DNA from: Nitrosotalea sp.
Lineage (GTDB): Archaea > Thermoproteota > Nitrososphaeria > Nitrososphaerales > Nitrosopumilaceae
Direction of reading: 5' to 3'
Length of the DNA: 8,467 bases
Assembly (NCBI GenBank): GCA_031296345.1
Contig: JARLFW010000029.1
Coordinates: 1 to 8,467, forward strand
Of the stretch, positions 1 to 6,305 are shown one piece after another. Position 1 is the first letter of the stretch, and each line of letters opens with the position of its first letter. The translations under genes were made by a program, and so were the position numbers. The notes beneath the pieces were generated by a model. The model was not told where the DNA came from, did not search any database, and worked only from the letters and a program-made list of their open reading frames with translations.

Positions 1-252
1 AATTTCTGCACCATAACATATGCCAAGTAGGGGTTTATCATCTTCTAGTGATCGTTTTACTAATTTTGAATTGACGATATTCATTTCTGGATTATTTTTT
101 CGTCTTCCTGATAATATTATAGATGAATAATTATCAATATCAAGTGACGATATATTAGAAAAGATATGAGATTCAAAATCTAGGTTTAGTTCTTGGATAC
201 ATTTCAAAAGCGATGGTGTGTAGACCGAACCATTGTCTACAACTAGCAGCAA
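1..252 (-). CDS. Class-I glutamine amidotransferase, GuaA N-domain-like (partial, N-terminal 84 codons)
   Basis: The frame is open from a TTG at 252-250 to the left edge, where the gene continues outside the window. The opening strand LLVVDNGSVYT resembles the beta-strand start of GMP synthase glutamine amidotransferase domains (IDNGSQYT type). Residues 74-83 read PLLGICYGAE, the nucleophile elbow G-x-C-x-G with predicted catalytic Cys79. The family cleaves glutamine to pass ammonia to a synthase; the His-Glu of the triad would lie beyond the edge. The oxyanion-strand motif is ILSGRR (residues 46-51) instead of the usual SGGP, so this may be a divergent GuaA-like paralogue and not the true GMP synthase subunit. 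The TTG start is chosen because a stop lies three codons upstream and an AGGTG motif sits 9 bases before it. The start is one base after the UPF0182 stop, which suggests coupled translation. Family call is fairly firm; the substrate is not known. Confidence 0.8.
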   Translation of the reverse strand, partial: MLLVVDNGSVYTPSLLKCIQELNLDFESHIFSNISSLDIDNYSSIILSGRRKNNPEMNIVNSKLVKRSLEDDKPLLGICYGAEI

Positions 253-253
253 A

Positions 254-3097
254 CTATCTTACACCTATAGTAATGTAATGCAGTTCTGGTACATTTTCTT
301 CTACTGCCACAGCACCTAACTTGACCGTGCCATTTTCTTGCCAGAATAATATTCTGTCACTTCCTGGATGGACAAAGTTTTTCACAAATGTAGAGATAAG
401 ACTTTTTGTATTATCTAGATCTGATTGTTGTGTAAACGATACCTTGCCCTCATCAAAAGTAAGTGGGAATTGAATCGTCTGTGGAGTAAGAACACTAATC
501 TTTTGATCTTCTAGTATTGATTTTATTGTAGATATCCTAGTAGATTCGTCAAGCTCTAATGCAATAGTAACATTAGATGGTGCAATACCTGTAACCTTAG
601 CCAAGTAAGTAGCAAATGCTTGCTGAGGTGTACTTCCTAAACCAACGTAATACTCACCATCAAATGCAGCACCTACTGCTGCAATTGTTCCTAGTTGTGT
701 AACTACACCACCAGAACCTGCAGTATAAACAGGAATAAAATAAACATCTTGATTTCCTATTCTATATAGAATATTATCACCTACTCTTGGAGTTCGCAGT
801 AAGGTTTGCAATTGTGCAAAGTCTGAATCTCTTGATAATGCTTCACGAACTGCAGATGGTCCTAGGAGTTTTGTCTTTGAATCAAGTGGAACTTGATAGA
901 ACTGCATTTTACCTAGATTTGGAATGTCATTTTGTACAATCATGTAACCTGCCAAGTTTCTTCCCTGAGAACCTCGTAACTCAAGAGAGAGTAGACCAAT
1001 GTAAGTTGCTTTATCAAATCCTGGTGGTTTTTCTTCTACATAGTAAGTTCCAAGTCCATCAGGGACTTCATAGAAATCTTTTGCCTGTATGAATGTAGAA
1101 GTATCCGTTACATGATAAATGTTGAACATGTCAACTTTCCAGTTAAAGAGAGCTTCTGGATATCTAAGTTGTTTGGCAAGCCATGAAGGCATATCGACAA
1201 ATTGATCTCCATATTGACTTGCAAACATATTTGTGAAAAAGTCATCACCAGTTTTTATCAGGGTTACTTTACCATCATAAACATCAACCAATGCATAACC
1301 TACCAATCTCAAATACGGATTACTGACTGACCATGGAACATTTTTCGTATCAAAACCAACAATCAATGGTACAAGCCAATATGTTTTTTGACCATCGCTA
1401 ACTGGAAGAATGTCTAATTGTTTTCCAAATAGATCGTACTGGAAATATGGATACAATAGTTGCATTCTGTCATGTACGTCTCTATATCTGATAATGTGTA
1501 TCGGTTCTGTAGGATATGATAAGAAGAAGTTTGGCTCAAATAATTGGCTTATAGGAGGTTTAACATCTATTCCTCCGCTGCCACTATATGATGCATTATT
1601 TAATTCGGCAGAGGTTTCCCTATTTTGTGGATAGGCAGCCCAAGTTTCTGAGAACAGTCCACCTTCTCCATAGTATATCACTCTCTGCTTGAAGAAGGCA
1701 TTACTATCAACAATTGTTCCATCATGGGCATCAAGTGTAAGAAAACCATTGTCAACGTGGGTATATACAAGATGTTGATTGTACCATGTATTTTCTACAC
1801 TAACCGAGGATGGAAGTATTGGCTTCATTGATGCTGTCCAGTATAACGTATCATTGAATCTTAGAATATCGTTATTTTCAAAATCAACATATGGTATAAG
1901 ACCAATCTCTGGCTTTAGTTTTGCAAATGCTGCATCCCAGTCCCATACTCTAATTTTATTTAGTAGTTCATTATTCTGTGAGACGTAATTAGGTATATCA
2001 TTTGGCGAGACGGAGCTTAGCTTTGTTTCTTGAGGTACTATTGTTATCTGGTCTAATTGTCCCAAGTAACGATTTACACCAATTTGCTCTGCTTTGTAAG
2101 GTCCAAGAAATTCTATTTTTCTTGCATCTGCAATACTGTTGTTAACCATCATTATTGAACCGGCAAGTATAGCAATTATTACTAAAGCCAATACACGAAT
2201 GTAGATATCGCGTTTTGAAGGAAGTATGATCACTCTAGATTTGAATTTATCAACAAAGTAAAATCCAATTAGAGTAAACCCTGCTACTAGTGTACCTCCA
2301 ATTGCATACTTTGTGTTGTAATCTATTTGGTCTGTGAAGAACATGTTTATTCCAGCCCATACAATTCCAATTCCAATTATTCCTTCAATTGTTGCAATAT
2401 AGTCTAGAAACTTTGGTTTGCCTTTTGCTGCATCTTGGACATATTTGGTGACCAGTCCTACAATATTGTGTAATCCAACATAGAGAGCAAGTCGGAGACC
2501 AATTACAGCAAGAATTGGAGGAACAAGAATTGTTAGTGCTGGAATCATTGGTACTACATGTGTTAATGCATACGATGGATCAGTAGGAGGTGTAACAAAT
2601 GGGAGTGAGAATATATTCAAAACAGTTTTGATGCCCAGATCATGGTGTCCATCAATCAAATATGCCACAGCAAATCCAAATGTGAGATTTGTAAAGAAAG
2701 CCCCAAAAAGTACAACCTTTGTTATCTGCCAAATTACAAAGTTTGGAACACTAAGCTTGTATTCCTTAAAGTTGGGAATATTTTCTGCTACAGAATAGTT
2801 ACCCCCCCGCTTAAAAAATGTCAGAGCAAGATTAAGACCATACCATGAAATTGAGGATCGGTTTTTGATGTTTATTCGTATCAATGCAATAGAAGCCAAG
2901 ACAACTGCAGAAAGTAATGAAAAGTAGAGTGGTTTTGTAAATAGAGTGCCAAACTCTTGTGAATTCATGTATAAAATTACTGCTTGATTACTTGTCAGGA
3001 CAAAAATTACAATTGCAATTAAAGCTACAACTCCTATCCTAACATATTTTCCAGAATCTCGTGGAGGCGGACTGGATTGAGTAGATGAATTATACAA
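254..3097 (-). CDS. UPF0182 (COG1615) family integral membrane protein
   Basis: A 947-residue protein of a family with no established function. Seven hydrophobic segments are visible at about residues 20-43, 57-75, 120-148, 182-209, 233-254, 264-282 and 299-319, followed by about 620 residues of soluble, probably external sequence. This plan of seven membrane spans plus a large outer domain is characteristic of UPF0182, and the length is normal. Family-typical blocks include RVWDWDAAF (383-391), LVYTHVDNGF (443-452), VIYYGEGG (473-480), YALVDVYDGKV (601-611), LRYPEALF (644-651) followed by IYHVTD (660-665), and LLGPSAVREALSRD (744-757). The C-terminus lacks the long acidic tail of actinobacterial members. 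The start is TTG; the only upstream room before an in-frame stop is nine codons without ATG or GTG, and GGAAGGT precedes it by 9 bases. It lies 87 bases after priS and one base before an amidotransferase gene. A G7 run occurs near codons 97-99. Family assignment is confident; role unknown. Confidence 0.93.
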   Translation of the reverse strand: MYNSSTQSSPPPRDSGKYVRIGVVALIAIVIFVLTSNQAVILYMNSQEFGTLFTKPLYFSLLSAVVLASIALIRINIKNRSSISWYGLNLALTFFKRGGNYSVAENIPNFKEYKLSVPNFVIWQITKVVLFGAFFTNLTFGFAVAYLIDGHHDLGIKTVLNIFSLPFVTPPTDPSYALTHVVPMIPALTILVPPILAVIGLRLALYVGLHNIVGLVTKYVQDAAKGKPKFLDYIATIEGIIGIGIVWAGINMFFTDQIDYNTKYAIGGTLVAGFTLIGFYFVDKFKSRVIILPSKRDIYIRVLALVIIAILAGSIMMVNNSIADARKIEFLGPYKAEQIGVNRYLGQLDQITIVPQETKLSSVSPNDIPNYVSQNNELLNKIRVWDWDAAFAKLKPEIGLIPYVDFENNDILRFNDTLYWTASMKPILPSSVSVENTWYNQHLVYTHVDNGFLTLDAHDGTIVDSNAFFKQRVIYYGEGGLFSETWAAYPQNRETSAELNNASYSGSGGIDVKPPISQLFEPNFFLSYPTEPIHIIRYRDVHDRMQLLYPYFQYDLFGKQLDILPVSDGQKTYWLVPLIVGFDTKNVPWSVSNPYLRLVGYALVDVYDGKVTLIKTGDDFFTNMFASQYGDQFVDMPSWLAKQLRYPEALFNWKVDMFNIYHVTDTSTFIQAKDFYEVPDGLGTYYVEEKPPGFDKATYIGLLSLELRGSQGRNLAGYMIVQNDIPNLGKMQFYQVPLDSKTKLLGPSAVREALSRDSDFAQLQTLLRTPRVGDNILYRIGNQDVYFIPVYTAGSGGVVTQLGTIAAVGAAFDGEYYVGLGSTPQQAFATYLAKVTGIAPSNVTIALELDESTRISTIKSILEDQKISVLTPQTIQFPLTFDEGKVSFTQQSDLDNTKSLISTFVKNFVHPGSDRILFWQENGTVKLGAVAVEENVPELHYITIGVR
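262..266 (-). promoter_or_regulatory. Shine-Dalgarno AGGTG for the amidotransferase TTG start
   Basis: AGGTG (read on the minus strand) lies 9 bases before the TTG at 252 and inside the last codons of the UPF0182 gene. It matches the anti-SD complement GGAGGTGA in part. It supports the non-ATG start, since no in-frame ATG or GTG exists between the preceding in-frame stop (261-259) and the TTG. Confidence 0.5.
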
Positions 3098-3106
3098 AAT
3101 TATGCT

Positions 3107-3113
3107 ACCTTCC
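3107..3113 (-). promoter_or_regulatory. Shine-Dalgarno GGAAGGT for the UPF0182 TTG start
   Basis: Minus-strand GGAAGGT lies 9 bases before the TTG at 3097. It is the best ribosome-binding motif in the window and decides the start, because the codons between it and the upstream in-frame TAA (3127-3125) contain no ATG or GTG. Confidence 0.65.
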
Positions 3114-3158
3114 TTTGTGTCAAATTAATTTCTTACCCAATTTCTTTTTCAGAACACC

Positions 3159-3166
3159 ATTAATAA
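3159..3166 (-). promoter_or_regulatory. Possible TATA-like box for UPF0182
   Basis: TTATTAAT on the minus strand lies in the 87-base gap after priS. Transcription starting about 25 bases downstream would leave a short leader that includes the Shine-Dalgarno motif. AT-rich matches are common here, so read-through from priL-priS is equally possible. Confidence 0.25.
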
Positions 3167-3184
3167 GTCAAATAGAGAGGTTCG

Positions 3185-4309
3185 TCAGATTGCATTGCCC
3201 AAGCCTTTGCACAACATGTAAACTGCGGCATATTTTGGTAAAGAGACTACCTCATTTTTGTATGGTCCAAATTTCTTATTCTTGAGTTTTATTTGTAATG
3301 GGCAATCCGCTAAAATCTGTACATTGTCATCACCAAGTAAGCATGCCTCTGAAAATGGATCAAAAGAGTCCAAATTATCACATTGAATCTTTGAAAGACC
3401 ACTTTTACTGTTTATGGAGCCCTCCAGTCTGAAAATTCTATGAATGTCCATAGTTACTTTGGGATCTACTCTTACTCCCATTGTTTTTTTGATTTCTTCT
3501 AATTGTACCTGAAATGCAGTATAACCACTGGAAATTATTTCCTTGGTTATTTTAGAAGTCTTTGATTTTGATGTAAATAATTTATGGGCAATTCTACCTC
3601 GCCATCCTTTTTCTTCAAGTGTGGGAAGAGAAGACTTGGAATTATTTTGTCTTTTTATTCCAAAGGATTCTGGAATTGCTCCATTGAACATAATATAGTC
3701 TACAAGGTCTGCTCTTTCTTGCGAACCTAATGGTTCGTAATCACTATTTGTTACTCGTATGTGAAATCCCTCATTTCCGGAAAAATAGACCTCAATCTCA
3801 TCTTTTTTAATATTCAAGTCAGATGTCAAGATATCAACAAGTTTTGTTACTTCTAGTTTAGATTCTGAGATACAATTTTTACACATTACAGATGCAGTCT
3901 CAAACTTTGTAGAACCACACTTGGAGCATTGTGATTGTAACTCTATTACAGAACTATTGCATGAACTACACTTGAATATGGTGTGATCCTTTCTGCATGG
4001 TAAAGCCAAGTCTTTTGCATCAATATCAAATATCAAGTCAGCTCCTTTCCAGTCTTTTTCAGACATTGGAAGGTTTGGAAATGCATAGTATGCATTTGAA
4101 CAATACACATCAGACGGAACTTCTTTCATTAGTAAGAGATGAAGTTCCTTGTCATTTTTTATAACTAGGTGCCTAGTCATTCCAGAGTTGAATTTTTGAT
4201 ATCCAAACTCTCGTTCTGTAGCTCTTTTTGGTACATGAATCAAATCAAAGCGATTAAAATAATATTCCTTGAATGCAGATTCTATTAGCAATGTATTTTT
4301 TTCATTCAT
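3185..4309 (-). CDS. priS: DNA primase small (catalytic) subunit PriS
   Basis: Catalytic subunit of the archaeo-eukaryotic primase, which makes the primers that start DNA synthesis; it acts with PriL. At 374 residues it is close to the usual archaeal length. FDIDAKDL (94-101) carries the metal-binding Asp95 and Asp97. SGNEGFH (177-183) is the conserved nucleotide-binding SGxxGxH block. VDPKVTMDIHRIFRLEGSIN (281-300), then SKSGL, is the conserved third catalytic block, with Asp282 the likely third acidic residue and His290-Arg291. Between the first two blocks lie Cys105, His109, Cys114, Cys117, then Cys128, Cys131, Cys143, Cys146. The first four resemble the known PriS zinc knuckle; the second four look like an added zinc ribbon. 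The ATG overlaps the priL stop as ATGA, and GAGG sits 8 bases upstream. The other nearby ATG (4305) is out of frame. Identification is confident. Confidence 0.97.
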   Translation of the reverse strand: MNEKNTLLIESAFKEYYFNRFDLIHVPKRATEREFGYQKFNSGMTRHLVIKNDKELHLLLMKEVPSDVYCSNAYYAFPNLPMSEKDWKGADLIFDIDAKDLALPCRKDHTIFKCSSCNSSVIELQSQCSKCGSTKFETASVMCKNCISESKLEVTKLVDILTSDLNIKKDEIEVYFSGNEGFHIRVTNSDYEPLGSQERADLVDYIMFNGAIPESFGIKRQNNSKSSLPTLEEKGWRGRIAHKLFTSKSKTSKITKEIISSGYTAFQVQLEEIKKTMGVRVDPKVTMDIHRIFRLEGSINSKSGLSKIQCDNLDSFDPFSEACLLGDDNVQILADCPLQIKLKNKKFGPYKNEVVSLPKYAAVYMLCKGLGNAI

Positions 4310-5316
4310 TTATTTTTCCTCTTTTTTCCAAATTGTATTGGATTAATTATTCCGTCACAGTCAGATGTAGCAAAACATAGACTTTCACTTCTTAACTTTT
4401 CACATGATGGACATTGGTATTTGGTTCCGCTTCCAGATGAGCCAGATATATGTTCTAGTTGATACTTTGTAGTTCGTTCATTGTAATCGGGAGCATTTTT
4501 GAATAGAGGAGCAATTTGATCAACTGTCTGGCCCTTAGATAAAAGATAAGTTGCAAGCAAGAATCTTCCAGAGTGTGGCAAGTTTTCTCCCTTTTCAAGA
4601 ACTTCAATTCCATGTTTAACACATGGTGGATACTCTGAAGAAACATAGGTTGTGTCTGAAAACTTTTTGGCAAGTATAACCAAGTCTTCAACTCTTTGCT
4701 TAAAGCCTTGTGGAATAGATTGTATGTTAACTGATTGAATTTTTCCGTTGATATATTCCCCAAGTTCAGCACGTATCAGTCTAACGGTTTCATGAGCACT
4801 CAGGTAGACAAATCCATTTGCCACCCTTCGATTTACCAACTTCCATTCCTTTTCATGAAAATGTACAGCTCTTTGTAGATAATCTGGTACCTTAATCACA
4901 AATTCGTCATTATCAATTGATACTGTAACTGCAAATAGATCTTGGATTATTTTTAATGGAAGTTCCAGATTTTTTTTATCTCGACTTGCCCAGAGATCTT
5001 GTTGTAAGAATCGCTCAGATCTTCTAGCTTCTGCCAAAGAAAATCGCCTGATTAGTGTAGCAATACCTGCAGACTTGAGCAAGATTATAGCAACTATAAA
5101 GGATAACAATTCAGAATCATTATCTAGTGATTCCAGATCAGAGCCATAGATTTGGCCTGAAGACGCAACCACAATTCTACCATATGCCTTTTCCACTATA
5201 GGCTTCCAGTCAGGATGGCTAAGTTGTTCAAGACTTAATCCCGTATTTGCTAGATATTCACCAGCTTCTGTAAGAAAAGGATATTTCGCTAGATCTTTTA
5301 TTCCAATTTTTAGCAC
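4306..5316 (-). CDS. priL: DNA primase large subunit PriL (4Fe-4S protein)
   Basis: Regulatory subunit of the heterodimeric primase, which binds PriS and assists initiation and primer-length control. The 336 residues match archaeal PriL size. An alpha-helical N-terminal region (about 1-200) is followed by the C-terminal iron-sulfur domain. The candidate cluster ligands are Cys232 in YPPCVKHG, Cys302 or Cys305 in YQCPSC, Cys314 in SESLC, and Cys320. By position in the family (one Cys after PP, then a C-terminal group of three) I favour 232, 305, 314 and 320. LPHSGRFLLATYLLSKG (246-262) is a typical helix of this domain. The C-terminus is basic (GKKRKNK). The start is GTG at 5316; the ATG overlapping it (5318) reaches a stop after two codons. 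There is no Shine-Dalgarno motif, and a TATA-like element lies about 25 bases upstream, which fits a leaderless mRNA. It is the first gene of the minus-strand unit and overlaps priS by four bases. Confidence 0.95.
   Translation of the reverse strand: MLKIGIKDLAKYPFLTEAGEYLANTGLSLEQLSHPDWKPIVEKAYGRIVVASSGQIYGSDLESLDNDSELLSFIVAIILLKSAGIATLIRRFSLAEARRSERFLQQDLWASRDKKNLELPLKIIQDLFAVTVSIDNDEFVIKVPDYLQRAVHFHEKEWKLVNRRVANGFVYLSAHETVRLIRAELGEYINGKIQSVNIQSIPQGFKQRVEDLVILAKKFSDTTYVSSEYPPCVKHGIEVLEKGENLPHSGRFLLATYLLSKGQTVDQIAPLFKNAPDYNERTTKYQLEHISGSSGSGTKYQCPSCEKLRSESLCFATSDCDGIINPIQFGKKRKNK
4318..4322 (-). promoter_or_regulatory. Shine-Dalgarno AGAGG for priS
   Basis: Minus-strand AGAGG inside the 3' end of priL, 8 bases before the priS ATG. 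Together with the ATGA overlap it supports translation of priS from a shared priL-priS message. Confidence 0.5.
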
Positions 5317-5336
5317 ATTTTCTTTGTTCTTGCTGA

Positions 5337-5345
5337 CCTTAAAAA
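5337..5345 (-). promoter_or_regulatory. TATA-like box for priL (leaderless)
   Basis: TTTTTAAGG on the minus strand is centred about 25 bases before the priL GTG. At that distance archaeal transcription would begin at or next to the start codon. No Shine-Dalgarno motif is seen, which fits. Inferred from position and sequence only. Confidence 0.5.
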
Positions 5346-5363
5346 TTTGATTATTCTACAAAC

Positions 5364-5387
5364 TGACTAGTGTTTTGTTATGACTAG
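5364..5387. repeat. Direct repeat TGACTAG (two copies) between priL and nfo
   Basis: TGACTAG occurs at 5364-5370 and 5381-5387, with starts 17 bases apart, between the two divergent TATA-like boxes. TAGTCA, its core inverted, occurs at 5436-5441 just before the nfo ATG. The arrangement could serve a regulator, but a repeated 7-mer in 126 AT-rich bases is not rare, so this is a weak candidate. Confidence 0.3.
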
Positions 5388-5413
5388 GAATTTTTCAAAT
5401 TATTCCATACGAG

Positions 5414-5422
5414 TTTAAATTA
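5414..5422 (+). promoter_or_regulatory. TATA-like box for nfo (leaderless)
   Basis: TTTAAATTA is centred about 25 bases before the nfo ATG, with a purine-containing ACGAG directly upstream where a BRE would be. No Shine-Dalgarno motif occurs before the ATG. The spacing predicts an mRNA starting at or within a few bases of the start codon. Confidence 0.55.
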
Positions 5423-5442
5423 TCCTCAAATAAATTAGTCAC

Positions 5443-6285
5443 ATGCTAGTTGGATTACATGTATCCATCGCAGGCTCAATCGATAGAGCAGTTGATAACG
5501 CAGTTGCAACTGGATGCACTGCATTTCAAATCTTTACTCGTAATCCTCGTGGATGGGCTGCAAAACCTCTAGCAAGTAAAGATGTTTCTAGTTTTAAAGA
5601 AAAACTTGCTGCAAGTAAAATTGATAGATTTTCTACCGTAGCTCACATGCCATATTTGCCAAATTTATCTTCCCCAGAGGAAGATCCCTTTACAAGGTCT
5701 ACAAATTCTCTTATAGACGAGATTAAAAGATGTAGTAAACTAGGAATTCCATATATTGTTGCACATCTGGGAAGTCACAAGGGTGAAGGAGATAAAAAAG
5801 GAATTGAAATGCTTGTAAAGGCATTTACAAAAGCTGCTGCAGAAACTTCAGATGATGTAATGATTCTTCTTGAGAATACTGCAGGTCAAAAAAATAGTGT
5901 AGGATCAGATCTTGATCAGCTTGCTTCTATTTTATTTCAGCTAAAACCTGCAAAAAGATTTGGAATATGTTTTGATACTTGCCATGCTTTTGCTGCAGGC
6001 TATGACATGAGAACTGAAAAGGAGGCAAAATCAACACTTGAAAAATTAGATAAAGCAATAGGTTTTGAGCATCTCAAAATTTTACACTTGAACGATTCAA
6101 AGGGAGAACTGGGATGTAATTTAGATAGACATGAGCATATAGGACTGGGACATATTGGAGAGAAAGGACTAGGATATATTATAAAAACTATAAGCCGTAA
6201 GAAAATTCCAATAATTTTAGAGACTCCTATTGATGAAAGACGCGATGATGTTGGAAACTTGAATAAGGCAAAAGAATTGGCTTAA
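5443..6285 (+). CDS. nfo: Endonuclease IV (AP endonuclease, Nfo family)
   Basis: Zinc-dependent AP endonuclease that cuts the backbone 5' of abasic sites and removes blocked 3' ends in base excision repair. At 280 residues it is close to the E. coli enzyme (285). All nine metal ligands of the TIM-barrel family are present, each shifted by one from E. coli numbering: His68 (AHMPYLPN), His108 (AHLGSHKG), Glu144 (LLENTAGQ), Asp178 and His181 (CFDTCHAFAAGYD), His215 (LHLNDSKG), Asp228 and His230 (DRHEHIGLG), and Glu260 (ILETP). The N-terminus GLHVSIAGSIDRAV matches the family start, so the ATG is secure. It diverges from priL across 126 bases and is followed 20 bases later by glyS, probably in one unit. 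Nothing suggests loss of activity. Confidence 0.97.
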   Translation: MLVGLHVSIAGSIDRAVDNAVATGCTAFQIFTRNPRGWAAKPLASKDVSSFKEKLAASKIDRFSTVAHMPYLPNLSSPEEDPFTRSTNSLIDEIKRCSKLGIPYIVAHLGSHKGEGDKKGIEMLVKAFTKAAAETSDDVMILLENTAGQKNSVGSDLDQLASILFQLKPAKRFGICFDTCHAFAAGYDMRTEKEAKSTLEKLDKAIGFEHLKILHLNDSKGELGCNLDRHEHIGLGHIGEKGLGYIIKTISRKKIPIILETPIDERRDDVGNLNKAKELA

Positions 6286-6305
6286 TTTGGAAGAGTTTTG
6301 GTTTT

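Noticed and set aside
787..2848. Several plus-strand open frames of 68-101 codons opposite the UPF0182 gene
   Set aside because: They lie fully antisense to a well-supported protein, have no recognisable motifs or ribosome sites, and have the composition of a shadow frame.
3098..3184. A small RNA gene or terminator in the gap between priS and UPF0182
   Set aside because: No stable hairpin or long T run is visible on the minus strand; the gap is explained by a leader with a Shine-Dalgarno motif.
4455..4772. A 105-codon minus-strand frame inside priL
   Set aside because: It overlaps priL in another frame; the priL product has the conserved Fe-S Cys pattern and this frame has none.
5316..5318. 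ATG at 5318 as an alternative priL start
   Set aside because: It is out of frame and reaches a stop after two codons (ATG TGC TAA); GTG at 5316 is the in-frame start.
5366..5371. Palindrome ACTAGT as a specific operator
   Set aside because: A six-base palindrome is expected often by chance in this length; only its overlap with the TGACTAG repeat is worth noting.
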